Of a DNA stretch of 57,056 nucleotides, positions 21,308 to 29,720 are shown one piece after another. The notes under the pieces were generated by a model. The model was not told the origin of the DNA and did not search any database. It worked only from the letters and a program-made list of their open reading frames with translations. Both the position numbers and the translations under genes were made by a program. This DNA is from Ruminococcaceae bacterium P7 (GTDB taxonomy: Bacteria > Bacillota > Clostridia > Oscillospirales > Acutalibacteraceae), in the NCBI GenBank assembly GCA_900100595.1, contig FMUA01000018.1, positions 1-57,056 on the forward strand, read 5' to 3'. Every line of letters begins with the position of its first letter. Within the stretch, counting starts at the first letter, position 1.

Positions 21308-22012
21308 ATGAGTGAAACCATTCTGACTATCCCCATCAACGACCTGTTCCGCCCGAAGTGCGGCTGTCCCGTCTGCCGCATGGAGGAGATGCTCGAGGAA
21401 CAGGGCGTGCAGTACATCACGGGTGACGCGATGATGGAGCCGAGCGTCCGCGTCGCCACCAACAAAAAAGGCTTTTGCCACCGCCACTTCTCGCGGATGC
21501 TGATGCTGGGCAACCGTCTGCCGAACGCCCTTCTTCTCGAAACGCACATGGAGGAGGTCATGGCGAATTATCTGCCCAAAAAAGACGGCGGCAAGCCCGA
21601 TAAGAAGAAGCTTGAGGGACTGCGTGACATGCTCGGCTCCTGCTACGTCTGCGACCGCATCGCCTCGAACGTCGCGCACCTTGTATCGCTCGTGCTCATG
21701 GAATGGGCAAAGGGCGGCGAATTCCGTGAGCTGTACCGCGAGCAGCCGTTCATCTGCCTGAAGCACTATCAGTACATCATGACCGCTGCGATGGCACGCG
21801 GCGGCATCCCGTCCAAGCTGCTCGGCGAGTTCCACGCCGACACCGCAGCGCTGACAAAGAACTACATGGAAGCGCTCTACGGCGACATCAAGCACTTCGT
21901 CTCGATGTTTGACTACCGCAACAAGGGACAGGATTGGGGCACCTCGGTGGACGCGATCGAGCGCAGCATCGAGTTCCTCACGGGTGAAAAGACTGCCGTA
22001 CCCGAAAAATAA
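21308..22012 (+). CDS. DUF6062 family protein with four Cys/His zinc-knuckle motifs
   Basis: A 234-residue protein. ATG codons at 21305 and 21308 both lie behind GAGGAG; the second has the better spacing. Four Cys/His motifs are spread along the chain: CGCPVCRMEE near 20, FCHRHFSRM near 60, CYVCDRIAS near 115 and FICLKHYQYI near 152. This alternation of CxxC and CxxH suggests two bound zinc ions. The family is common in Clostridia and has no known function. The gene stands alone between divergent and convergent neighbours. Confidence 0.8.
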   Translation: MSETILTIPINDLFRPKCGCPVCRMEEMLEEQGVQYITGDAMMEPSVRVATNKKGFCHRHFSRMLMLGNRLPNALLLETHMEEVMANYLPKKDGGKPDKKKLEGLRDMLGSCYVCDRIASNVAHLVSLVLMEWAKGGEFRELYREQPFICLKHYQYIMTAAMARGGIPSKLLGEFHADTAALTKNYMEALYGDIKHFVSMFDYRNKGQDWGTSVDAIERSIEFLTGEKTAVPEK

Positions 22013-22028
22013 ACCGCCGCAGTACTGA

Positions 22029-22862
22029 CTATTTCGCTCCCCTTTCGCCGATCAGCCGCTCGATCAGCTCGCTCACGCCGTCCTCGTCGCAGCTGCCGAC
22101 AATCCAGTCGGCGGCGTCAAGGCACGCGGGCGTCGCATTGCTGACCGCGACGCCGAGTCCCGCGTGCAGGAGCATATCCCTGTCGTTGTCGGCGTTGCCC
22201 GCGGCGGCGATCTCATTTTGCGCGATTCCGAGCCGCTCGGACAGCCATCCGACGGCTCCCGACTTGGTGGCGTCGGCGTGCATAAATTCCACGAAATGCG
22301 CCGAGGATGAGGTGATATAAACGCCCTCGACCTCCCGTGCGATATTGTCCCAAAGACGCTCGCGCAGCGTCTGTTCGGGACAGACAAATTCGATGCTGTC
22401 CAGCACCCTGCGGTGGTCGCGGATAAAGCCGCGCATATCGCTGCTCACATCGCGCGAACCCCTGACATAGCTGACGTAAGCCGCGCTGCAGCCGTAGCGC
22501 ATAGGATCGTCATAGTACCGCTTGTCGGTGCAGGCGACGCCGTCGATGAACGCCTCCCAAATCAGGTCATGCGCCTTTGTCAGGTCGAGGATATCCAGCA
22601 CATCCTGCTCCCTGAGCTTCAGCGCCCGCAGCCGCTCGCCGCGGTGATAGATCGACGCGCCGTTGGAGGCGATCACCCAGTCGATGCCGTCGATATTCAA
22701 AATGTCCTGCGGCATCGAGGAATACGGTCTGCCGCTCGCGACGGCGACCTCCAAGCCGCTGTCAACGGCTTTTTCAAGGGCGGTTTTCATCCCTGCGGAC
22801 AGCGTATTATTGCTGCGCAGGACGGTTCCGTCCAAATCCAACGCGAGAAGCTTAATGTCCAT
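22029..22862 (-). CDS. HAD-superfamily hydrolase, Cof type
   Basis: A 277-residue phosphatase. Motif I is LLALDLDGTVLRSNN with the nucleophile and acid Asp, motif II is VAVASGRPYSS, motif III Lys lies in ADATKSGAVGWLSER and motif IV in IAAAGNADNDRDML. The C2-type cap (residues about 85-190) marks the Cof/YidA group, which dephosphorylates sugar phosphates and related metabolites. Its start overlaps the 3' end of nth by 11 bases, so the pair is co-transcribed. Confidence 0.93.
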   Translation of the reverse strand: MDIKLLALDLDGTVLRSNNTLSAGMKTALEKAVDSGLEVAVASGRPYSSMPQDILNIDGIDWVIASNGASIYHRGERLRALKLREQDVLDILDLTKAHDLIWEAFIDGVACTDKRYYDDPMRYGCSAAYVSYVRGSRDVSSDMRGFIRDHRRVLDSIEFVCPEQTLRERLWDNIAREVEGVYITSSSAHFVEFMHADATKSGAVGWLSERLGIAQNEIAAAGNADNDRDMLLHAGLGVAVSNATPACLDAADWIVGSCDEDGVSELIERLIGERGAK

Positions 22863-23499
22863 TTTTCAGCTCCGTTCTCCCGAAGCGGCAAAAGCCGTTC
22901 ATGCAGCACTGTGCGCACTTCGGGGAGCGCGCGGTGCAGACCGCTCTGCCGTGCAGCACCAGCCTGTGACAGAAGTTGTTGCTCTCCTCGGGAGGCAGCA
23001 GCCTGCGCAGCGCGGTTTCTATCTTTTTCTGGTCGGTTTCTTTATGCAGACCGAGCCGTGTCGTGATACGGATGCAGTGGGTGTCCACCACCACGGCGGG
23101 CTTTCCGTAGACGTCGCCGCAGATCAGGTTAGCGGTCTTGCGTCCCACTCCCGGAAGCTTGGTGAGGTCGTCGATATTGTCAGGCACCTCGCCGCCGAAA
23201 TCATCAAGTATCATCTGCGCCATCGCCACAATATCGCGCGATTTGGTCTTGAACAGCCCGCAGGACTTGATGTACTCCGCGACCTCCGACACCTCTGCCT
23301 GCGCAAAGCTCTCCGCGTCGGGAAAGCGTTCAAACAGCGCGGGCGTCACGAGATTGACACGCGCGTCCGTACACTGCGCCGACAACCGCGTAGCGATCAG
23401 CAGCTGCAGCGGCGTTTTGTAATCGAGCGAGCACTTCGCGTCGGGATATTCCGCTTTGAGCGCGTCGACTGCCGCGTGCGCGATTTCCTTTTTTGTCAT
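22852..23499 (-). CDS. nth: endonuclease III
   Basis: A 215-residue base-excision enzyme that removes oxidised pyrimidines and cuts at abasic sites. The helix-hairpin-helix is LPGVGRKTANLICGD with the catalytic Lys nearby, and the catalytic Asp is in VVVDTHCIRI. The [4Fe-4S] cluster ligands follow the C-x6-C-x2-C-x5-C rule within CTARSPKCAQCCMNGFC. Full length. GGAGGTGGGTGT precedes the ATG. It is coupled to the Cof-type HAD gene downstream. Confidence 0.96.
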   Translation of the reverse strand: MTKKEIAHAAVDALKAEYPDAKCSLDYKTPLQLLIATRLSAQCTDARVNLVTPALFERFPDAESFAQAEVSEVAEYIKSCGLFKTKSRDIVAMAQMILDDFGGEVPDNIDDLTKLPGVGRKTANLICGDVYGKPAVVVDTHCIRITTRLGLHKETDQKKIETALRRLLPPEESNNFCHRLVLHGRAVCTARSPKCAQCCMNGFCRFGRTELKNGH

Positions 23500-23591
23500 A
23501 CACCCACCTCCAAATTTCGATAACTAACAGAATTCTACCATATTTTTTCATCCAATGCAATCAAAATCGGACTTATCCAAAGGAGAAAACC

Positions 23592-24320
23592 ATGTATCAG
23601 AACTATATCTTTGACCTTTACGGCACCCTCATTGACATCAACACCGACGAATGGCAGGCGAAGCTCTGGAAAAGCCTGCAGATCCTCTACGGCTACCGCG
23701 GCGCGGAATATTCCTACACCGAAATCAAAAACGAGTACGGCAGACTGGTGGAAAAGGAAAAAGCGGCTGTCCGCCGCCGCCATCCCGAATACACGGTGAT
23801 CGATATCAAAATAGAAAAGGTGTTCCGCGAGCTGTTCGCGCAGAAGGGCGTGAAGGTCACCAAAAAGGAGCTTTGCTTCATCGCCGAGGCGTTCCGCTGC
23901 TTCTCGACCAAATACATCAAGCTCTATGACGGCGTGATCGATCTTCTCGACACCCTCAAGGCAAAGGGCAAGCGCGTTTATCTGCTCTCCAACGCCCAGC
24001 GCGTCTTTACCGAGAACGAGCTGAACATGCTCGGTCTGACGAAGTACTTTGACGGCATCGTCATCAGCTCCGACGAGGAATGCTCCAAGCCCGATTACCA
24101 CTATTATCAGACGCTCTTTGAGCGCTACGGTCTGGAAAAGTCCGAGAGTATCATGATCGGCAACGACTACATCTCCGATATCGGCGGAGCGGCGGATTTC
24201 GGCATCGATTCGCTCTACATCCATCAGAGCATTTCACCCGAAATCAACGGTGAGCTGCGCAGTCAGTACACCATCATGGACGGCGATGTTTTTAAAATAA
24301 AAGAATATATTGTGAAATAA
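23592..24320 (+). CDS. HAD-superfamily hydrolase
   Basis: A 242-residue protein; the ATG at 23592 follows AAAGGAGAAAACC. Motif I is YIFDLYGTLIDINTD (Asp, with Tyr-Gly replacing Asp-Gly at the usual second position: DxYGT), motif II RVYLLSNAQRVF, motif III Lys in CSKPDYHYYQ and motif IV in IMIGNDYISDIGGA. The helical insertion between motifs I and II is a C1 cap. Substitution of the acid Asp by Tyr in motif I (DLYGT) is seen in haloacid-dehalogenase and some sugar-phosphatase relatives. Substrate unknown. A hairpin with the ribosome binding site of the next gene follows. Confidence 0.9.
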   Translation: MYQNYIFDLYGTLIDINTDEWQAKLWKSLQILYGYRGAEYSYTEIKNEYGRLVEKEKAAVRRRHPEYTVIDIKIEKVFRELFAQKGVKVTKKELCFIAEAFRCFSTKYIKLYDGVIDLLDTLKAKGKRVYLLSNAQRVFTENELNMLGLTKYFDGIVISSDEECSKPDYHYYQTLFERYGLEKSESIMIGNDYISDIGGAADFGIDSLYIHQSISPEINGELRSQYTIMDGDVFKIKEYIVK

Positions 24321-24326
24321 TTTCGT

Positions 24327-24360
24327 CACCTCGGGCAATACTAATCCCGAGGTGATTTTT
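24327..24360 (+). promoter_or_regulatory. hairpin that contains the ribosome binding site of the next gene
   Basis: CACCTCGGG (24327-24335) pairs perfectly with CCCGAGGTG (24346-24354), followed by ATTTTT. It works as a terminator-like stem for the HAD gene, yet the 3' arm includes GAGGTGA, the Shine-Dalgarno of the ATG at 24362. The stem should hide that site. Confidence 0.65.
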
Positions 24361-24361
24361 G

Positions 24362-24523
24362 ATGAGCAAGAAAAAGAATACCAAAAAGCAGAATCCCGAC
24401 GAACAGACCGTTGAGCAGATGCACACCGTGTCCTCCAACGAAATGACAGGCGCGGTACCGTCTGACCGCAGCCGCTCCTACAGCAACTGCAAGGACGTTC
24501 AGACCGGTAAAAACTGCGAATAA
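24362..24523 (+). CDS. small hydrophilic protein, unknown function
   Basis: A 53-residue protein, basic at the start (MSKKKNTKKQNPDEQ) and polar throughout (MHTVSSNEMTGAVPSDRSRS), with two Cys near the end (NCKDVQTGKNCE). No hydrophobic helix, so it should be soluble and partly disordered. The Shine-Dalgarno GAGGTGA is six bases from the ATG but sits in a stable stem. A terminator follows at once, so this is a defined short unit. I do not recognise a family; the size and composition resemble sporulation-related small proteins only loosely. Confidence 0.6.
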   Translation: MSKKKNTKKQNPDEQTVEQMHTVSSNEMTGAVPSDRSRSYSNCKDVQTGKNCE

Positions 24524-24532
24524 CAAGAGAAG

Positions 24533-24556
24533 GGCAGCCGCTAGGCTGCCTTTCTT
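24533..24556. terminator. bidirectional terminator
   Basis: GGCAGCC (24533-24539) pairs with GGCTGCC (24544-24550), followed by TTTCTT on the plus strand. It lies between two converging genes. Confidence 0.75.
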
Positions 24557-24559
24557 CAT

Positions 24560-24913
24560 TCAGAAAAGAATATTCAAAATCAAACCGACCGAAAACGAAA
24601 CGCCGTTGAGTATCAGCGACAGCAGCAGCGGACGGATCCGCCGATATTTCAGCGTGACGCGAAACGACCACGCTTCTCCGAACACGACCGCGATCTCCAG
24701 CGCAGCAAGAACCAGATACGGCACAGCGCTGTTCTGCGAAAAATTCAGCAGCGACCACGCGTAGATCAGATTCACAACGGGGTTCGTCAGGCAGTTCACC
24801 AGACCGATCAGCACCAAGTCCCAGCCTCTCACGCGCAGCAGAGCGGCGACTGACAGCTCTGTCACCAGCGTCACGGAAAGACCGTAGACAAGCCCGAAAA
24901 GCAGACTGTTCAC
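24560..24913 (-). CDS. small integral membrane protein, unknown function
   Basis: A 117-residue protein with about four hydrophobic segments (LLFGLVYGLSVTLVTELSVA, LVLIGLVNCLTNPVVNLIYA, YLVLAALEIAVVFGEAW, LLLSLILNGVSFSVGLILNI). The conserved-looking NCLTNPVVN and EAWSF motifs sit in the membrane region. No known family is assigned. Its ATG overlaps the stop of the 67-residue gene by 4 bases, and it is the last of a four-gene minus-strand unit starting with an MFS transporter. Confidence 0.7.
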   Translation of the reverse strand: MNSLLFGLVYGLSVTLVTELSVAALLRVRGWDLVLIGLVNCLTNPVVNLIYAWSLLNFSQNSAVPYLVLAALEIAVVFGEAWSFRVTLKYRRIRPLLLSLILNGVSFSVGLILNILF

Positions 24914-25113
24914 GGCATATTCCCGCGGTTATCCGGCGGATTCTTTTCAGCAGGCGGCTTCCTGTTCCTTCTCACCAGCACGATCGCGATGATTCCTCCC
25001 GCGGAAACAAGCAGGAACAGCACCACCAGAATCAGCACCGTCAGCAGCACAAAGCCGTCGGGAATCATACCGAACAAATTATAGGGCGTTGCAGCATCGG
25101 CAAGTACCATCAT
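24910..25113 (-). CDS. small single-pass membrane protein
   Basis: A 67-residue protein with one strong transmembrane segment (FVLLTVLILVVLFLLVSAGG) followed by IIAIVLVRRNRKPPAEKN, a positively charged, Pro-rich inner tail. The membrane segment and following basic motif resemble those of the next gene upstream (AIIAIVIVRSRKK), so the two may derive from one ancestor. Function unknown. Confidence 0.65.
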   Translation of the reverse strand: MMVLADAATPYNLFGMIPDGFVLLTVLILVVLFLLVSAGGIIAIVLVRRNRKPPAEKNPPDNRGNMP

Positions 25114-25130
25114 TTTTTCCTCCCTGTCCG

Positions 25131-25640
25131 CTACGACATATGGTTATGGTCGTTTGGGTTGTCCGTATTGCGATTGAGCGGTGGTATCTCATGATACGAA
25201 GTATCCTCCTCGTTCAGCTTCTTGCGGCTGCGAACGATCACAATCGCGATGATTGCGCCGAGTGCCGCGAGCAGCAGCGGAATCACCACGCAAAGGGTGT
25301 TGATCAGCGCCGTATTTCCGCTGAACGGATTGATGGGCGGTATCGTCACGGTCTGCACAGTCGTGGCAGCAGTCGTTTTTTGCTCCGTCACGGCAGCACG
25401 TGTTTCGGTTTGCTTTTCGGTCTGCTTTTCCGTCTGCTTCTCCGTTTCCGCTTCCTGCACGACCTCCTGCTCATGATTCTCCGCGGATTCCTGTTCATCT
25501 TCCTGTTCGTTTTTCGATTCGTATTGCGGTTCTTCCACCTCGGCAATAATCTCGATCTCCGGCTCGGAAACTTCCGGCTCCGTCGGCAGCAGCTCGGGCG
25601 GCATGATCGCGTCGGCGACAATAAAACTCGGTTCCGGCAT
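25131..25640 (-). CDS. acidic surface protein with one membrane anchor
   Basis: A 169-residue protein. Residues 1-95 are Glu/Pro/Thr-rich and low-complexity, with a fourfold KQTE-type repeat near residue 68-80, as in flexible surface stalks. Residues about 110-135 form the transmembrane segment (ALINTLCVVIPLLLAALGAI) followed by IVRSRKK and a polar tail. No N-terminal signal peptide is visible, so the N-terminus is either outside through the reverse-anchor topology or inside. It lies 6 bases after the MFS gene. Unknown family. Confidence 0.65.
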   Translation of the reverse strand: MPEPSFIVADAIMPPELLPTEPEVSEPEIEIIAEVEEPQYESKNEQEDEQESAENHEQEVVQEAETEKQTEKQTEKQTETRAAVTEQKTTAATTVQTVTIPPINPFSGNTALINTLCVVIPLLLAALGAIIAIVIVRSRKKLNEEDTSYHEIPPLNRNTDNPNDHNHMS

Positions 25641-25646
25641 TTTCTA

Positions 25647-26690
25647 TTATACCTCCTTACGCGCCGTCCGCTTCGCACAAATCATACACAGAATGATGAC
25701 GCACAGGACAGACAGCGTTGAAATCATAATACAATTGATGACAAATGAATGGATGCGGAAGAAAAACACGGGCGCGGTGCCGAGAAACAGTCCCACCGTT
25801 GTGAAGCCGAATGCAACTCCCGGGGATTTCGGCAGACAGGACACGATCAGCGCCAGCGTAATTGCCATCGTCATGCTGAAAAACGCGATACCGATCAGCG
25901 ACACCGACATCACCTCCGCGCCGAACAGCAGCAGCGGCAAAGCGCCGAGCGTACTGATCAGCGAGGTCGCGCGGATTCCGATGGTATCCACCAAAACGCC
26001 GCCCATCGCTTTTCCGACTCCCATGCAGCAAAACAGCATGATCGACTGCGCGGTCGTCTTGTTCCACGAGGTCGGGATGCCGTAGCCCATGTACGCGCGC
26101 ACAGCGACAACAAACACCGCCAGCGCGATGATCACCGACGCGCGGAAGCGGGTGTTCGCAAAGCGGTACTGCGTCAGGTTTTCCTGCCCGTCGCCCTCCT
26201 TGAGCCGTTCCGCAAACAGAATCGGCAAAAGCGAGAGCAGGTTCAGCCCGATCAGCCACGGTACGGCGATTTGATTCGCCGCCAGCAGCTTTCCCGTAAT
26301 CACGCCGAACGAGCCGCCTGCCACAAACACCGCGGCGGGCGTGATGCGTCCCGGCGAATTGCGCAGCGTCACCTCCGCTCCGTGGATATGCACGAAGCAG
26401 TTTCCTATCGCGACCACCGTCACAATCAAAAACACGTTGGAATCCGCCCACATCAGCACGAGCGCAAGCGTCGTCAGCGCGGTTCCGACGAGCGCAAAAT
26501 TGACGCGGATGCCGTTGTCCCGCAGATAGCCGAAAACGCCCTGCGGCACAAACGCGACAAAGTCATAGACGAACATCAGAATCCAGACATACGGGCTTTG
26601 CGTATAGGAGGTGACGACATAAAACGAGGTGATCTCCACAAGAAAATGAACCAGAAAATAGAGTCCTCCCAGCGTATTCGCTTTTTTCAT
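25647..26690 (-). CDS. MFS-type transporter
   Basis: A 347-residue membrane protein with about 11-12 hydrophobic segments, somewhat shorter than the usual 390-420 of the family. Visible parts are YLVHFLVEITSFYVVTSY..., VGTALTTLALVLMWADSNV, the loop after helix 6 with RLKEGDGQEN and the second half starting RASVIIALAVFVVAVRAYMG. The substrate cannot be told. It opens a four-gene unit with three small membrane proteins whose products may be partners. Confidence 0.75.
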   Translation of the reverse strand: MKKANTLGGLYFLVHFLVEITSFYVVTSYTQSPYVWILMFVYDFVAFVPQGVFGYLRDNGIRVNFALVGTALTTLALVLMWADSNVFLIVTVVAIGNCFVHIHGAEVTLRNSPGRITPAAVFVAGGSFGVITGKLLAANQIAVPWLIGLNLLSLLPILFAERLKEGDGQENLTQYRFANTRFRASVIIALAVFVVAVRAYMGYGIPTSWNKTTAQSIMLFCCMGVGKAMGGVLVDTIGIRATSLISTLGALPLLLFGAEVMSVSLIGIAFFSMTMAITLALIVSCLPKSPGVAFGFTTVGLFLGTAPVFFFRIHSFVINCIMISTLSVLCVIILCMICAKRTARKEV

Positions 26691-26716
26691 TCATCACCCT
26701 CCGTTCTTTGTCATAT

Positions 26717-26765
26717 GGGAATCTCTAATAATTCAATGTGCGGTAAGGAATTGTTAGAGGTTCCC
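26717..26765. repeat. short MITE copy
   Basis: 49 bases with terminal inverted repeats GGGAATCTCTAATAATTC and its near-complement ending GAGGTTCCC. The same ends bound a longer copy at 45368-45528. Flanking ATAT on both sides (26713-26716 and 26766-26769) fits a 4-bp target duplication. Confidence 0.7.
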
Positions 26766-26813
26766 ATATACTGATTTCATTATAATTCACAAATTATCCC
26801 GTGTCAAGACGAC

Positions 26814-26846
26814 AAAAAAGCGCGGCTGTCCATAGGGCAGCCGCGC
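26814..26846 (-). terminator. terminator of the uracil/xanthine permease gene
   Basis: GCGCGGCTG (26820-26828) pairs with CAGCCGCGC (26838-26846), followed by TTTTTT on the minus strand. Confidence 0.85.
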
Positions 26847-26854
26847 CTGTTCTG

Positions 26855-28303
26855 TTATTTTCCGTTGGTAATGAATTTGTAGTCCTTCCCGGGGAAGATC
26901 GCGTTCAGGACGATACCCGCGATGGACGCTACCGCAAGCGGTGAGAGCGTGATGTTCGCGCTGCCGATCGCGAAGCTGACGGTATTCGCACCCAGACCGA
27001 GAGCGCATACCAGAATGACCGCCGCGACGATCAGGTTGCGGCTCTTGGTGAAGTCCACCTTGTTCTCGACGACGTTTCTCACACCGATAGCGGAGATCAT
27101 GCCGTAGAGCACGAAGGAGATACCGCCGATGATGCAGCTCGGAATGGAGCCGATGATCGCCGCGACAATCGGGAAGAACGAGATGCCGCAGGCGAAGATC
27201 GCCGCGATACGGATAACGCGCGGGTCATAGACCTTTGTGAGCGCGAGAACGCCCGTGTTCTCACCGTAGGTGGTGTTCGCGGGACCGCCGAAGATCGACG
27301 CGAGCGTGGTCGCCAGACCGTCGCCGATCAAGGTGCGGTGCAGACCGGGATCCTGTATGTAGTTCTTGCCGACGGTGGAGCCGATCGCGCTGATGTCGCC
27401 GATGTGCTCCATCATAGTCGCGAGAGAAATCGGCACGATCGCGATGATCGCGGAAGCGATGACAGAGCCGTTCGACCAGTCGATGCCGCCGATCGCGGTC
27501 TTGTCCCAGTAAATCGGGAAGCCGATCAAGCCCTCTGCACCGAAGATCTGACCGCTGCCGATGTTGGAAACGATCGTCTGCACCTTGCTAAAATCAAAGA
27601 TGGGCAGATACTGCGTCACGTTGCCCGAATCGTCCAGCACCGTACCGCCCGAAAAGAGCCACGGCATGTCGGAAATCAGCGAGGGATTGCCCTGCGCGAT
27701 GAAATAGAGAACCAGACCGATCGCGTAGGAAATCAGCAGTCCCATGATGATCGGGACGATCTTCATCATTCCCTTGCCCCAGATGTTGAACACGATGATC
27801 ACCGCGAGCGCGATGATTGCGAGCAGCCAGTTGGTGGTGCAGTTGCTCACCGCGGAGGGAGCGAGTCCCAGACCGATCGCGATGATGATCGGACCCGTCA
27901 CAACAGGCGGAAAGAACTTCATGACCTTCTGCACGCCGATCGCGCGGATGATGCCCGCGAGAATGAAGTACACCAGACCTGCGCAGGCAACGCCGAGGCA
28001 GGCGTAAGGCAGCATCGAATTGGGGTCGGCTCCCTCGGGTGCGAGCGCCTTGACCGCGGCATAACCGCCGAGGAACGCGAAGGACGAGCCGAGGAAGGCG
28101 GGAACCTTGAATTTCGTGATAAAGTGGAACAGGAGCGTTCCCAGACCAGCCATCAGCAGCGTGGTGGAAACGTCAAGACCTGTGATAATCGGAACTAAAA
28201 TCGTGGCGCCGAACATCGCGAACAGGTGCTGGATGCCGAGAATCATCATTTTCGGCTTGCCGAGCGTCCGCGCGTCGTAGATACCGTCGTTTTTCTTACC
28301 CAT
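26855..28303 (-). CDS. uraA: uracil/xanthine permease
   Basis: A 482-residue nucleobase cation symporter-2 protein with about 14 hydrophobic segments. The family signature is present: MMEHIGDISAIGSTVGKNY and the motif GLHRTLIGDGLATTLASIFG followed by GGPANTTYGENTGVLALTKV. The Glu and Asn residues of the substrate site can be seen there. It imports uracil or a purine base with protons. The ATG at 28303 lies after AAGGAG; an ATG directly on the site is too close. It starts 40 bases past the tuf terminator, so it may depend on readthrough or a weak own promoter. No pyrimidine attenuator was seen. Confidence 0.93.
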   Translation of the reverse strand: MGKKNDGIYDARTLGKPKMMILGIQHLFAMFGATILVPIITGLDVSTTLLMAGLGTLLFHFITKFKVPAFLGSSFAFLGGYAAVKALAPEGADPNSMLPYACLGVACAGLVYFILAGIIRAIGVQKVMKFFPPVVTGPIIIAIGLGLAPSAVSNCTTNWLLAIIALAVIIVFNIWGKGMMKIVPIIMGLLISYAIGLVLYFIAQGNPSLISDMPWLFSGGTVLDDSGNVTQYLPIFDFSKVQTIVSNIGSGQIFGAEGLIGFPIYWDKTAIGGIDWSNGSVIASAIIAIVPISLATMMEHIGDISAIGSTVGKNYIQDPGLHRTLIGDGLATTLASIFGGPANTTYGENTGVLALTKVYDPRVIRIAAIFACGISFFPIVAAIIGSIPSCIIGGISFVLYGMISAIGVRNVVENKVDFTKSRNLIVAAVILVCALGLGANTVSFAIGSANITLSPLAVASIAGIVLNAIFPGKDYKFITNGK

Positions 28304-28338
28304 TTTTCTACCCATCTCCTTATAGTCTTAAATCTCGG

Positions 28339-28372
28339 AAAAACAGGCAGTCCTGCTGAGCAAGACTGCCTG
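28339..28372 (-). terminator. tuf terminator
   Basis: CAGGCAGTC (28344-28352) pairs with GACTGCCTG (28364-28372); the minus strand continues with TTTTT. Confidence 0.85.
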
Positions 28373-28391
28373 AAAATGTGAGAATTTGAAA

Positions 28392-29594
28392 TTATTCGTT
28401 GATAGCGATTACAGCGCCGGAGCCTACGGTTCTGCCGCCCTCACGGATAGCGAAGCGGAGACCTACCTCGATAGCGATAGGAGTGATAAGCTCAACGTCC
28501 ATCTCTACGTTATCGCCGGGCATGCACATCTCTGTGCCCTCGGGAAGAGAAATGGTGCCTGTAACGTCAGTGGTTCTGAAATAGAACTGGGGACGATAGT
28601 TGTTGAAGAAAGGAGTATGACGGCCGCCCTCGTCCTTGGTCAGAACGTAAACCTGGCCGCGGAACTTGGTGTGGGGGTGAATGGTGCCGGGCTTCGCAAG
28701 AACCTGACCTCTCTGGATCTCGGTTCTCTGAACGCCACGGAGCAGAACGCCTACGTTGTCGCCGGCCTCAGCATAGTCCAGAGTCTTTCTGAACATCTCA
28801 AGACCTGTAACAACAACAGTTCTCTTCTCCTCGGTAAGACCAACGATCTCAACGGACTCGGAAGTCTTGATCTGGCCTCTCTCAACTCTACCGGTAGCAA
28901 CCGTACCACGGCCTGTGATGGTGAATACGTCCTCAACAGGCATCAGGAAGGGCAGGTCAGCCTTACGGTCGGGAGTGGGGATGAACTCGTCAACAGCAGC
29001 CATCAGCTCGTGGATGCAAGCATACTCGGGAGCGTTGGGATCCTTGGAGTCGCTGGTGAGAGCAAGATAAGCGGAACCCTTGATGATGGGTGTGTCGTCG
29101 CCGGGGAACTCGTACTCGTCGAGGAGCTCACGGATCTCCATCTCTACGAGCTCAAGAAGCTCCTCATCGTCAACCTGGTCGGTCTTGTTCATGAATACAA
29201 CGATGTAGGGTACGCCTACCTGACGGGAAAGCAGGATGTGCTCTCTGGTCTGGGGCATAGGACCATCAGCAGCAGATACAACGAGGATAGCGCCGTCCAT
29301 CTGAGCAGCACCGGTGATCATGTTCTTAACGTAGTCGGCGTGGCCGGGGCAGTCAACGTGAGCATAGTGACGGTTAGCGGTCTCGTACTCAACGTGAGCG
29401 GTGTTGATTGTAATACCGCGCTCTCTCTCCTCGGGAGCCTTATCGATGTTAGCGTAATCAACGAAAGCAGCGTCGCCCTCAAGAGCGAGAACCTTTGTGA
29501 TAGCAGCGGTCAGTGTGGTCTTGCCGTGGTCAACGTGGCCGATAGTACCAATGTTAACGTGGGGCTTATTTCTTTCGAACTTTTCTCTTGCCAT
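28392..29594 (-). CDS. tuf: elongation factor Tu
   Basis: A 400-residue GTPase that brings aminoacyl-tRNA to the ribosome. G1 is [14 protein letters not shown], the switch region is [20 protein letters not shown]3 [12 protein letters not shown]4 MNKTDQVDD and G5 in GSAYLAL. Domain 2 and 3 motifs ([19 protein letters not shown]) follow. Last gene of the str operon, with a separate promoter in front at 29648. Strong AAGGAGG precedes the ATG. Confidence 0.99.
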   Translation of the reverse strand: MAREKFERNKPHVNIGTIGHVDHGKTTLTAAITKVLALEGDAAFVDYANIDKAPEERERGITINTAHVEYETANRHYAHVDCPGHADYVKNMITGAAQMDGAILVVSAADGPMPQTREHILLSRQVGVPYIVVFMNKTDQVDDEELLELVEMEIRELLDEYEFPGDDTPIIKGSAYLALTSDSKDPNAPEYACIHELMAAVDEFIPTPDRKADLPFLMPVEDVFTITGRGTVATGRVERGQIKTSESVEIVGLTEEKRTVVVTGLEMFRKTLDYAEAGDNVGVLLRGVQRTEIQRGQVLAKPGTIHPHTKFRGQVYVLTKDEGGRHTPFFNNYRPQFYFRTTDVTGTISLPEGTEMCMPGDNVEMDVELITPIAIEVGLRFAIREGGRTVGSGAVIAINE

Positions 29595-29647
29595 TGGAAA
29601 TTTCCTCCTTAGTGTCTGTAAATCCTGTTTACAGCATATTTTAAATT

Positions 29648-29676
29648 ATTGTACCAATTCTTCGGGAAAAAATCAA
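29648..29676 (-). promoter_or_regulatory. separate promoter of tuf
   Basis: Minus strand: TTGATT (29671-29676), 17 bases, TACAAT (29648-29653), inside the 126-base fusA-tuf gap. It should add expression to tuf beyond the operon transcript. Confidence 0.75.
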
Positions 29677-29720
29677 TAGTTTTTTGATTTTTTCTGAAAA
29701 ACAGCACGCAAAGGATCAAA

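Noticed and set aside
21218..21895. Upstream 226-codon extension of the OGG gene
   Set aside because: It is the antisense frame of the DUF6062 gene; the glycosylase starts at its own ATG behind AAGGATG.
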